Virus record (IMG/VR): IMGVR_UViG_3300043395_001664
Span: 1 to 41,209 of that record
From: a virus
Reading direction: 5' to 3' (one strand)
Length of the DNA stretch: 41,209 bases
The first letter of the stretch is position 1; every line of letters starts with the position of its first letter. Under the pieces are notes generated by a model. That model was given only the letters and a program-made list of their open reading frames with translations. It was not told the origin of the DNA and did no database searches. Both the position numbers and the translations under genes were made by a program. Positions 21,550 to 28,692 of this stretch are shown piece by piece.

Positions 21550-22025
21550 CACACTAACTCGGGCTTAAGGATTGATTTAACCTTGTCCACATAATACTGG
21601 TTCACATACTCCCCGCTGGGTCGCTTGATTGGGGAGCCAGCATTGTAGGAGGCAATCACATCATCAAGTGATGACTTGTGGGTTTCAAAGAGCTTTGCGA
21701 GCTTCATACACCCATACTTAGCGCCGACGAAGGGATCAAGGAGCTGCACGAGGGAGCCAGTATGCCCGAGTTCCCGCGCCACGGTTCCCATGACTTGCAT
21801 AAGCCCAAAGCTACAAGCCTGAAGCACTCGCTCTGTTTCAACTGTCGTATTACAGAGTTTTGCGAAGTGCTCCATATTGTACTGGTATTTCCACCCAGGC
21901 TCATAGCGGATAGCCATTGAATCACCACCAGATTCAACTTCACAGATAGCGAGGGCTACCATGACAGGAACATCTTGTTGCTTTGCGAATCTATGAACGA
22001 TGTCAATGATTCGGTGTGAGAGCAT
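21549..22025 (-). CDS. Endolysin: SLT-type lytic transglycosylase
   Basis: The 158-residue protein shows the transglycosylase order ALAICEVESGGD (catalytic Glu near residue 29), SFGLMQVMGTVARELG and ASYNAG, then a Tyr-rich end (YVNQYYVDKVK). These enzymes cleave the glycan strand of peptidoglycan with formation of an anhydro end. It has no signal peptide, so it needs a holin to reach the cell wall; the preceding small membrane protein is the candidate. The lysis neighbours support the call as the endolysin. Confidence 0.9.
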   Translation of the reverse strand: MLSHRIIDIVHRFAKQQDVPVMVALAICEVESGGDSMAIRYEPGWKYQYNMEHFAKLCNTTVETERVLQACSFGLMQVMGTVARELGHTGSLVQLLDPFVGAKYGCMKLAKLFETHKSSLDDVIASYNAGSPIKRPSGEYVNQYYVDKVKSILKPELV

Positions 22026-22026
22026 T

Positions 22027-22272
22027 TTACTTATCCAGTTTAGGCAGCTTCACCCGCACCGCCCAATCAAGGACGTACTGAACAACTGCGTAGGCTTTCG
22101 ACGCTTCAACGGCACTTAGGATCTCGTTGTCCTTGATCGTCTCTGTGGCATCAACGTAGGCCCTGAGAAGGCTAAAGAGTGGTTTATTGATGGAACTGAG
22201 TACATAGAGCGCGGCCAGAACCCCAGCCAAGGTGGGATATTTAGAAACCAGATCGATGATGAACAGCTCCAT
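22027..22272 (-). CDS. Putative holin (81 aa)
   Basis: One base separates it from the endolysin gene. It has a hydrophobic segment at about residues 13-29 (TLAGVLAALYVLSSI), a less hydrophobic one around 60-72 (AYAVVQYVLDWAV), and a Lys-rich end (VRVKLPKLDK) as in many holins. The call depends on size, membrane segment and place. Confidence 0.55.
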   Translation of the reverse strand: MELFIIDLVSKYPTLAGVLAALYVLSSINKPLFSLLRAYVDATETIKDNEILSAVEASKAYAVVQYVLDWAVRVKLPKLDK

Positions 22273-22298
22273 AAATCCCCCTTTATTTTTTAAGCGCC

Positions 22299-23630
22299 CT
22301 ACGCCCTCATCTCTGATGGTAACTTAAGTTTGCTTAAATCAAAATAGAGCCAGTTTACAGCCTCCGGCCTAGACTCCAGATCCGCACTCAACCAATGCCT
22401 CGTTATCTCAACTGACTTCTGGCGCAGCGCAGCGGCTAGCTTTGGGTCTTTAGTCATGTCGGCCATGCGGCGGTAGCAGTGGGTAATCGGGGCCAGCACG
22501 TTACCCGCACCAGGAGAGGCTAGGATACATTTCTGCCAGTATTCCAGGGATAGCTCAAACTGGTCGTAGCGCATCGCCAGGTCAGCCATAAAGCGCCAGG
22601 TTAGGTAGCACTCCCCGCAGGCCGCCTTGAACGGCTCGTAGAACTCCTTTACCAGGTCCTCGAACTTGACCTCCTGCTTATGGGAGTGAAGCTCATGGCG
22701 GCGGTGCTCATAGTTGGCCATCCATGCGTCTGGGTAGTTCGGATAAGCCTTCACTGCCCCAGCGAAGTCCTGCCGCTGGAAAGCCACATAAGCCTCCTTG
22801 ATGTGGGCCATTGTCGCCTCGATCACGGCTGGATCTTCGTACTCTGGCTCTAGCTTCATAAGCTCATCGTTACGCTTGCACAAGTAGGTGCTGCCATAGA
22901 TCACCCCGTCATACTTAACAACCTCAAGACCGGCCTTCTTAAGAACCGTCTCGAATAGTTTCCTGCTCCAGGCGTTGATGTGATTCGTGTCGTAGTAGTA
23001 CTCAAGATCAAACCCTGGCAGGCCAAAGTTCACCATCGCATCGAACCAGGTGGGCACAGAGATGTAAAGCATCCCGTCCTCGGCCAGGGCCAAGGCGTAT
23101 TCTCTTAACCGCTTATCGGCGTCCATCTGGTGCTCGGCCACCTTGTAGGACGTGATCAGGTCGTACTTCTTGGTCGTATCAAAGTCCTCAGTTAGCATGA
23201 GGTCATGCTCGTAGTACGCCACGCGCCGGTAGGTGGTCGTGAGCTCAGTGCCGTAGAACTCCCCTTTGGGAAAATAATTGCGCTTCAGGTGGTTAAGGAA
23301 CAGCCCATAGGCCGCGCCAATCTCACCGATTACTGGGGCTTCTTTCCTGGCCTTTAATCGCTCAAGCTCTGGACCTATGAAAGCATCATGGTTGTGCAGC
23401 TTCTTCATCCCAGTGTACAGGTTCCCGACCTTCGGGATCGCACGGTAATCAGTTCTGTAATACGCCTTGATTTCCTCCTCAGTCTTATAGAGAGCAGGAT
23501 AAGAAACCAGGCCACACCCCTGACAGATTGCCATGCCCTTTGGAACGATCCGGTATTGATCAACGCTTTTCCACTTATCGGTTGCGTCGCACACGATGCA
23601 GCGCATGTTATGTTTTACTGCTGATTCCAT
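22299..23630 (-). CDS. Zinc-knuckle SAM methyltransferase with a TPR-like tail
   Basis: The 443-residue protein starts with a zinc-binding domain (RCIVCDAT and ICQGCGLV, residues about 11-40) as in sugar C-methyltransferases and SAM-dependent enzymes of nucleotide-sugar pathways. The methyltransferase core is at about 95-215 (GEIGAAYGLFLNHL, YDLITSYKVAEHQ, DGMLYISVPTW). The region from about 270 is helical, like TPR repeats (WMANYEHRRHELHSH, FELSLEYWQKCI). It likely methylates a sugar or a surface glycan, given the neighbouring sugar genes. AGGAG precedes ATG by eight bases; the start overlaps the end of the DAHP-synthase-like gene. Confidence 0.82.
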   Translation of the reverse strand: MESAVKHNMRCIVCDATDKWKSVDQYRIVPKGMAICQGCGLVSYPALYKTEEEIKAYYRTDYRAIPKVGNLYTGMKKLHNHDAFIGPELERLKARKEAPVIGEIGAAYGLFLNHLKRNYFPKGEFYGTELTTTYRRVAYYEHDLMLTEDFDTTKKYDLITSYKVAEHQMDADKRLREYALALAEDGMLYISVPTWFDAMVNFGLPGFDLEYYYDTNHINAWSRKLFETVLKKAGLEVVKYDGVIYGSTYLCKRNDELMKLEPEYEDPAVIEATMAHIKEAYVAFQRQDFAGAVKAYPNYPDAWMANYEHRRHELHSHKQEVKFEDLVKEFYEPFKAACGECYLTWRFMADLAMRYDQFELSLEYWQKCILASPGAGNVLAPITHCYRRMADMTKDPKLAAALRQKSVEITRHWLSADLESRPEAVNWLYFDLSKLKLPSEMRA

Positions 23631-24466
23631 TTAGGCAACTCCTGTCTGGGTTTCATTATTTTCCTAATCCCATCAACGCGGTAGATGATCGATAAAAACG
23701 TATCAAGGCTCACAGCCTGGTCAGCGTCCGATAAACTCTTCTCAGGATCAGTATGGGTTTCAACCAAGATCCCATCAGCACCAGCCGCAACCCCCGCTAA
23801 GGTCATCGGTTCAACTAGGTCCCTGCGCCCAGTGCCGTGAGAAGCGTCAACTAGGATCGGGATATCTGTTAAAGCCTGTACTGCAGGGATCATGGAAATT
23901 GATAGATCCCAACGACAGTGCGTCGCTTGCGTCGATGATCCGCGCTCAATTAGCACCGGGTCACAAAGCTGGCAGGCCGTTAGTAAATGCTCTGCCGCCC
24001 CTAAGAACTCATCAATGGTTGTACCAGGGTGACGCTTTAAGAACGTCTGTCTGCCGTATGCTGCAACCTTTCTAAGTAGGGTATAGTTCTGCATGGATCT
24101 ACAGCCGATCTGAAAGCAGTCCGCGTACTTGGCAACAATCTCCAGTTGGGTTGGTGAGTAATCAAGAACCTCGATAATACACTTTAGCCCGTTCTTATGA
24201 GCGGCATCACTATAGGCAGCGATGAGCTTCTCATCTATCAGCCCAAAGTTCTTCCCAGGGTAGGTGCCCGCCCTGAACACACCACCACGAAGATGGGTTG
24301 CCCCTAAGACAGACACGATCCTTGCGATCTGGTGAATCTGTTCCTCTGACTCCACCGAGCAAGGGCCAGCTATGATGATAAACTTCTGATCCTCTGGTGG
24401 CACATAAGCCTCAACCAGTGGGTACCTCGGCTCAGGCCCCCAGGTTCTTCGCTTCGCGAAATCCAT
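23615..24466 (-). CDS. DAHP/KDO8P-synthase-family aldolase, divergent
   Basis: The 283-residue protein follows the type I-beta DAHP synthase fold: AGPCSVESEEQIHQIA near residue 34, LRGGVFRAGTYPGKNFGL near 60, QIGCRSMQNYTLL, LKRHPGTTIDEFLGAAE, LIERGSS, ILVDASHGTGRRDLV and GADGILVETHTDPEKSLSDADQ. DAHP synthases join phosphoenolpyruvate with an aldose phosphate. The strand that normally reads FKPRTSP is changed to FRAGTYP and the usual TRNTLD block to CRWDLS, so the aldose may not be erythrose 4-phosphate. With the cytidylyltransferase-glycosyltransferase two genes upstream, a role in making an acidic 3-deoxy sugar is more likely than aromatic synthesis. Confidence 0.88.
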   Translation of the reverse strand: MDFAKRRTWGPEPRYPLVEAYVPPEDQKFIIIAGPCSVESEEQIHQIARIVSVLGATHLRGGVFRAGTYPGKNFGLIDEKLIAAYSDAAHKNGLKCIIEVLDYSPTQLEIVAKYADCFQIGCRSMQNYTLLRKVAAYGRQTFLKRHPGTTIDEFLGAAEHLLTACQLCDPVLIERGSSTQATHCRWDLSISMIPAVQALTDIPILVDASHGTGRRDLVEPMTLAGVAAGADGILVETHTDPEKSLSDADQAVSLDTFLSIIYRVDGIRKIMKPRQELPKWNQQ

Positions 24467-24479
24467 ATTATCCCCTCGC

Positions 24480-24938
24480 TTAAAACGAACTATCCTTTAG
24501 GAACTTCTCAAACTCTACATCTACCTTGCGCTTGTACTCGTGAGCTTTCCTAAAGTCCGTAGCAATCTTGTGTGTTATCTTTGTTCTGCTCTTGATAATT
24601 TGTCTAGCAGTTTTCTCTATGGACTTCTGCCATCTGATAAACACCTCGGCCACGGCTGGCGTAGATAGACCAGACTTCACAAGTTCATCCATCCCAACCT
24701 GAAGCCCGTAGCGAACCTTTATGAGCTCCTGTAGATCCTTCTTCTTTAAGCACCGATTGAGCCAGGCGTTCCACTTGTGATGAGACTTAACGGCCTTGAA
24801 TGATTGCGATGCATCAACATTCGCTGCAACATCATCGCCGAATGATGAGCTTGGATTGTAAAGGAATTCATCTTCGAACCCCTCAAGGCGCCCTGAGTAA
24901 AGTTTAAGGATGTCTATTGCTGGCCACTTCCGCGCCAT
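24480..24938 (-). CDS. Hypothetical helical, basic protein (152 aa)
   Basis: ATG at 24938 begins inside the end of the glycosyltransferase gene. The protein is mainly helical and Lys-rich: RYGLQVGMDELVKSGLSTPAVAEVFIRW, KTARQIIKSRTKI, KAHEYKRKVDVEF. There is no catalytic motif that I recognise. The position inside the sugar gene set, coupled with its neighbours, suggests it serves the same pathway. Confidence 0.65.
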   Translation of the reverse strand: MARKWPAIDILKLYSGRLEGFEDEFLYNPSSSFGDDVAANVDASQSFKAVKSHHKWNAWLNRCLKKKDLQELIKVRYGLQVGMDELVKSGLSTPAVAEVFIRWQKSIEKTARQIIKSRTKITHKIATDFRKAHEYKRKVDVEFEKFLKDSSF

Positions 24939-26229
24939 ACTTTTCAACGAGAGATTGCTTTATCTGCTCCCGCTCCTGTGGGTTAGATTTAGATAGCGAT
25001 GTTGGGTGTTGACGATAGAAGAACGTAGGGCGCGAAAAGTACCCGATCCTAAGCTGCTCCCTAGCCCTGGCGTAAAGGTCCACCCCTTCAAACCCCCGCA
25101 TCCCCTCGGTGAACTTTATATGATTTAAGGCAGAGGTTCTAAAGATAGACCCACCAACATGGTGCTGCTGTTCTGGCTGCTGGATGATACTCGTCGAGCC
25201 ATAGTAGTTAGCAGGGTAGATTGCATCCACTGGCCGCGCACCAATCTCCCCTAACAACTCACGACATGACGTTTGGCTTGTGAAATAATCGTCAGCATCA
25301 AGCCTAACAATGAACTTTCCGCGAGCGTTCTTTAGGGCTATGTTACTTGATGAGGCAAGCCCAATGTTCTTAGCGTTCCTAACGAGCTTCACATTCTGGT
25401 ACCGTGATTTGAACTTTGCCATGCGGTACATGGTTTTATCAGTCGAGCAATCATCGATCAGGATATATTCAAAGTTCTTAAAGCCTTCTTGCGAGGCTAC
25501 GGACTCCATCGTTTCAGATATCCACTCGTCAGCGTTATAGGCACAGGTGTAGATAGTGAGATTGGGCAAGCGGTTAAGGTCGTTCACCCATCGCTGCGAC
25601 TTACAGAACGCCTCCACCTGGCGCTTCGTGCAGTCGTTCCCTAAGGTAGAGAGCACCGTCTCAAGGAATACCAGATCCTCCTCATAGTCACACAGAAGCC
25701 TTACACCCTTCTCCCCTGTAAAGGGCATATCCCAGATGTTGTCCGTCACCGCCCTGACCGCATAGGAAACGTGCTCAACCCCAGTGAACTTCTCCCTTGC
25801 TAAGGCTAAGGCATCAATGGAGATGATCTCAAACCCAGATCCAGCTGTAAGGGTTGACGAGAACAAGTAGTCTAGCTTCTTTGCCTCGAACTCCTGAAGT
25901 GCTGAGAGCACGTCACATGGGTCAACGAATATCTTATCATGCGTCACCCTGATAACCGTATCGATGCCCTGCGAGATTGCAGCGTCATAAAGCCTCGCAA
26001 GCGGGTCGTGGTCGTGGCCCGTATACCAGGAGACACCGCCGGTATTGTTCGCCCAGTGCTTCCACTGATCCATCTCTGACTCAGGGGTGGCGACAATGAT
26101 CGGTAGCCCAGTCTCGCCCAAGCGATTCACTAGGTGCTCTAACAGCGGTACGCCATTGATCGGGGTGAGTGCCTTGCCAGGAACCCGGCGCGACTGTAAG
26201 CGGGCACATACTATAAAGGCTGCTTTCAA
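24904..26229 (-). CDS. Fusion of SpsF/KdsB-type cytidylyltransferase and GT2 glycosyltransferase
   Basis: TTG at 26229 follows GGGAGAG. The first ~215 residues match the CMP-sugar synthetase family (FIVCARLQSRRVPGKAL for CTP binding, ATPESEMDQWKHWA, GHDHDPLARLYDAA, RVTHDKIFVDP). From about 225 a family 2 glycosyltransferase begins: LTIYTCAYNADEWISE, YILIDDCSTDKT, then the DxD-type acidic motif RLDADDY, and EQQHHVGGSIFRTSAL, RGFEGVDLYAR. One polypeptide would thus activate a sugar acid with CTP and transfer it to an acceptor. The CMP-sugar is unknown. Gene overlaps with its neighbours show operon coupling. Confidence 0.85.
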   Translation of the reverse strand: MKAAFIVCARLQSRRVPGKALTPINGVPLLEHLVNRLGETGLPIIVATPESEMDQWKHWANNTGGVSWYTGHDHDPLARLYDAAISQGIDTVIRVTHDKIFVDPCDVLSALQEFEAKKLDYLFSSTLTAGSGFEIISIDALALAREKFTGVEHVSYAVRAVTDNIWDMPFTGEKGVRLLCDYEEDLVFLETVLSTLGNDCTKRQVEAFCKSQRWVNDLNRLPNLTIYTCAYNADEWISETMESVASQEGFKNFEYILIDDCSTDKTMYRMAKFKSRYQNVKLVRNAKNIGLASSSNIALKNARGKFIVRLDADDYFTSQTSCRELLGEIGARPVDAIYPANYYGSTSIIQQPEQQHHVGGSIFRTSALNHIKFTEGMRGFEGVDLYARAREQLRIGYFSRPTFFYRQHPTSLSKSNPQEREQIKQSLVEKYGAEVASNRHP

Positions 26230-26230
26230 C

Positions 26231-27175
26231 TTAACTCTCCCACGGGGCTACGAACCCACCGTATGACTCAAATGATGAACAGGTCTTGCAAGGTGATTTC
26301 TCAAACGCCTTGCCAGACTTTAACTCCTTACGAAGCCCTTTAGCCGCCAGCGAATTGAAGATGTCTTTAAGGGATTGCGTGTTGGCGTCCCCAATAAGTA
26401 GGTCCCCGGCAATCGATGGGCAGCATGGTGCCACCTTCCCGTCATGGTGGACTATGAGTCTAACGAACGCTTGCTTGCAGGGTATTCGTACAGAGACATC
26501 ACGAGATCGTGTGACGACTGTAGATAGGTCCTTTCCAACCCTTCCCTCCACGCAATCTCTAACAGAGGCGACTGCAGAGGGCCATCGACTCTTAATCTCC
26601 CATTCGAGATCCTCATCTTTATTGAGATTGGTTCTGACCGCTTGGATGACAAGAGTATTCTCCCTGCCGGGATAGTTATAGAACTTCGTGATATTAGCAA
26701 GCGTGGCCTCGTACTTTGACCCCTGCCTTTGTTTCTCAAATATATCCTTAATGAACGAATCAAAGCTGACCTTAACCTTTGTTTGGTTACACAGCCCACG
26801 GAAAATGTCCTCTCTATCGTGTCGAAAATTAAAGTTAGAATTTGTGAGTCGATCAATGAAGGTGCTCCCCTTGGCTCGTAGCTTTGCACGGAATGTAATC
26901 TCCTCGAAGTTTGGGTGTAGCGTAGACTCGCCACGATGATTCATCTTGATGGAGTGAACGCCTAAGTCCGCCGCCTCTGTGATGAGGCTTATGGCAAGCT
27001 CGCGTGACATAAAGGATCTCTTAAAAGGAATTGTGCCTGGAGAGCTATGATAGCAGTAGCCACATGCGTTATTGCATCGAGATGATAACTCTAGTGCTAT
27101 ATCGACGGGCTTTGTGAGGGGGAGATGCTGACCATACCGATACTTTGCTCGGTATATAAATCGGCGCAGATCCAT
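26231..27175 (-). CDS. Radical SAM enzyme with SPASM/Twitch-type C-terminus
   Basis: The 314-residue protein has the radical SAM cluster motif CNNACGYC near residue 33 and NHRGESTLHPNFEEI, the equivalent of the SAM-binding Gly-Glu motif. The C-terminal block CKQAFVRLIVHHDGKVAPCCPSI, GDANTQSLKDIFNS and SPCKTCSS is that of SPASM enzymes, which carry one more iron-sulfur cluster. These enzymes modify peptides or small molecules; in sugar gene sets they perform deoxygenation or epimerisation. The substrate here is not deducible. It is followed directly by the fused cytidylyltransferase gene. Confidence 0.86.
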   Translation of the reverse strand: MDLRRFIYRAKYRYGQHLPLTKPVDIALELSSRCNNACGYCYHSSPGTIPFKRSFMSRELAISLITEAADLGVHSIKMNHRGESTLHPNFEEITFRAKLRAKGSTFIDRLTNSNFNFRHDREDIFRGLCNQTKVKVSFDSFIKDIFEKQRQGSKYEATLANITKFYNYPGRENTLVIQAVRTNLNKDEDLEWEIKSRWPSAVASVRDCVEGRVGKDLSTVVTRSRDVSVRIPCKQAFVRLIVHHDGKVAPCCPSIAGDLLIGDANTQSLKDIFNSLAAKGLRKELKSGKAFEKSPCKTCSSFESYGGFVAPWES

Positions 27176-27215
27176 GTGTGAACTCCTTTGGCCCTAGTAC
27201 GGGCGAAGGAAAAGG

Positions 27216-27392
27216 TTACTTCGCTGGCTCTACCGGCGCAGCGGGAGCTGGTTCGGCGGGCTTTGGCTGATCAATTACTGGTGCAGCAGGTGCCGCAACT
27301 ACTACGGGCTTCTTGTGAAAGAGTGACCAGAACGCGAGAAGTGCGACGAGCGCAACGATGAGTGCAAGACCTAGTTGTTTCTTCTTATCCAC
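27216..27392 (-). CDS. Small membrane protein with Pro/Ala-rich tail (58 aa)
   Basis: GTG at 27392 is six bases after AAAGGAG; an upstream in-frame start at 27446 lacks such a site. Residues about 7-23 (LGLALIVALVALLAFWSLF) form a single span after a KKK N-terminus, followed by a low-complexity Pro-Ala-Val tail (AAPAAPVIDQPKPAEPAPAA). The tail probably extends into the periplasm. It lies between the receptor-binding fibre and the sugar genes. Role unknown; anchors of this kind can be part of lysis or superinfection exclusion. Confidence 0.65.
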   Translation of the reverse strand: MDKKKQLGLALIVALVALLAFWSLFHKKPVVVAAPAAPVIDQPKPAEPAPAAPVEPAK

Positions 27393-27474
27393 GAGTGACT
27401 CCTTTGTGACTTCTAAAAGAGTCCTCAATATGAATGTCCCATGCAAGAGTATTTTTATTCACTGACGCGAAAGG

Positions 27475-28692
27475 CTACGCAATCCTAACAGCGTAGATCA
27501 TCACGATACCAGCCCCACCAGCACCACCGGCACCACCCGATGCTGGTGAGTTGTTAGAGCCACCGCCGCCACCGCCGCCAGCCCCGTAGCCGCCTGGAGA
27601 TCCGGCTGTAGAGTTACCCTGTCCCCCAGCACCGCCTGCGTAAATAGCAGCACCGCCGCCTCCGCCACCACCGCCGTCACTGTTGGCCGCGCCACCGGCA
27701 CCACCAGCAGCGTAGTCAGATGGACCGCCAGCAGCACCGGCAGACGCACTGTTATCCCGCCTTGCGCCGCCCCCGCCACCACCACCGCTCCATGTCCCAG
27801 CAACACCAGCACCTGGGGAGCCAGTCCCGCCAGCACCAGGCCCCGCGATAGCACCGAACATTGACCCACCACCGCCGCCGCCTCCACCATTTCCAGCGGT
27901 GGCATTAGCCCCACCGGCAGCTCCAGCCTGAAACAAGCTAGAGGCTCCAGTGCCACCGTCATTAGTTCCAGTTCCACCGGCACCTTTGCCACCACCATAT
28001 CCGCCATACCATGTCGCCACAGCAGTTCCATTTAGGCTGATGGTAGTTGTCCCGCCATTGCCGCCAGCAGAAGCAGTGTTTGAGTTATCAGTTCCTGCAG
28101 TACCAGTAGCGCCAGCCGTTCCGATGGTAATGCTTAGGGTATCGCCCTGACTAACTGACACCAGGATGGTCCCGTACATAGCGCCACCCCCGCCGCCGCC
28201 TCCAGCTCCACCGCCGCCGCTTCCTGCGCTATCTCGACCACCACCGCCGCCACCGCCTCCGCCGCCTCCTGATCCTTTGATCCAAAGGTATGACGTGTTG
28301 CTTGGCACAGTGTAGGTTCCAGTCGCGGTGATCGTCGAGGCCGTGAGCATAGTGGTTGACGGATCGATTCCAGATAGACCAGCAGGACTTATTGTTGCCA
28401 CGGTAACACTATTAATTAGAAATCTAAACTGCCCTAAGGTTGCGTTGACGTTCCCAGTGAACTCTAACGCCGCAGTGCTTGTTGATGTCCTAAGGTCTAC
28501 AGTGCCGCCGTAGAACTTAAGCCACCGATGCTCTGATGATCCTAAGTCATGCGTGTTATCAGAGGCCGATGCGGTGTCGGTATTTATCGGTACGATGGTG
28601 CCTCGGTAGTTCGAGAAGTTAGTATTAACTTCCGATGACCTTGCTTTACCGCCTACGGTGAACGAGAAGAAATTGGTAATTGTATTTGGCAT
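27475..28692 (-). CDS. Tail fibre / adhesin with polyglycine-rich tip
   Basis: ATG at 28692 overlaps the stop of the previous gene (TAATG). The first ~65 residues (FTVGGKARSSEVNTNFSNYRG ... THDLGSSEHRW) are a fibre attachment module shared with the gene at 30584-31294. From about residue 145 onward long Gly tracts (up to 11 in a row) alternate with short loops, ending in GGAGIVMIYAVRIA. Gly-rich tracts like these fold as polyglycine II bundles in the tip adhesin gp38 of phage S16, whose loops between tracts bind the host receptor. The end is conserved in such glycine-rich domains. This is the best candidate for the receptor-binding protein. Confidence 0.85.
   Translation of the reverse strand: MPNTITNFFSFTVGGKARSSEVNTNFSNYRGTIVPINTDTASASDNTHDLGSSEHRWLKFYGGTVDLRTSTSTAALEFTGNVNATLGQFRFLINSVTVATISPAGLSGIDPSTTMLTASTITATGTYTVPSNTSYLWIKGSGGGGGGGGGGGRDSAGSGGGGAGGGGGGGAMYGTILVSVSQGDTLSITIGTAGATGTAGTDNSNTASAGGNGGTTTISLNGTAVATWYGGYGGGKGAGGTGTNDGGTGASSLFQAGAAGGANATAGNGGGGGGGGSMFGAIAGPGAGGTGSPGAGVAGTWSGGGGGGGARRDNSASAGAAGGPSDYAAGGAGGAANSDGGGGGGGGAAIYAGGAGGQGNSTAGSPGGYGAGGGGGGGSNNSPASGGAGGAGGAGIVMIYAVRIA

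Noticed and set aside
26452-26934. Minus-strand frame of 160 residues inside the radical SAM gene
   Set aside because: It is a shadow; the radical SAM frame has clear motifs from end to end.
27501-28031. Minus-strand frame of 176 residues inside the glycine-rich adhesin
   Set aside because: Repetitive Gly codons leave other frames open; it has no start signal of its own.
27475-28310. Gly-codon repeats considered as a tandem DNA repeat or CRISPR-like array
   Set aside because: The repeat is at protein level with irregular units; there are no constant repeats with spacers. No CRISPR array is present in the window.
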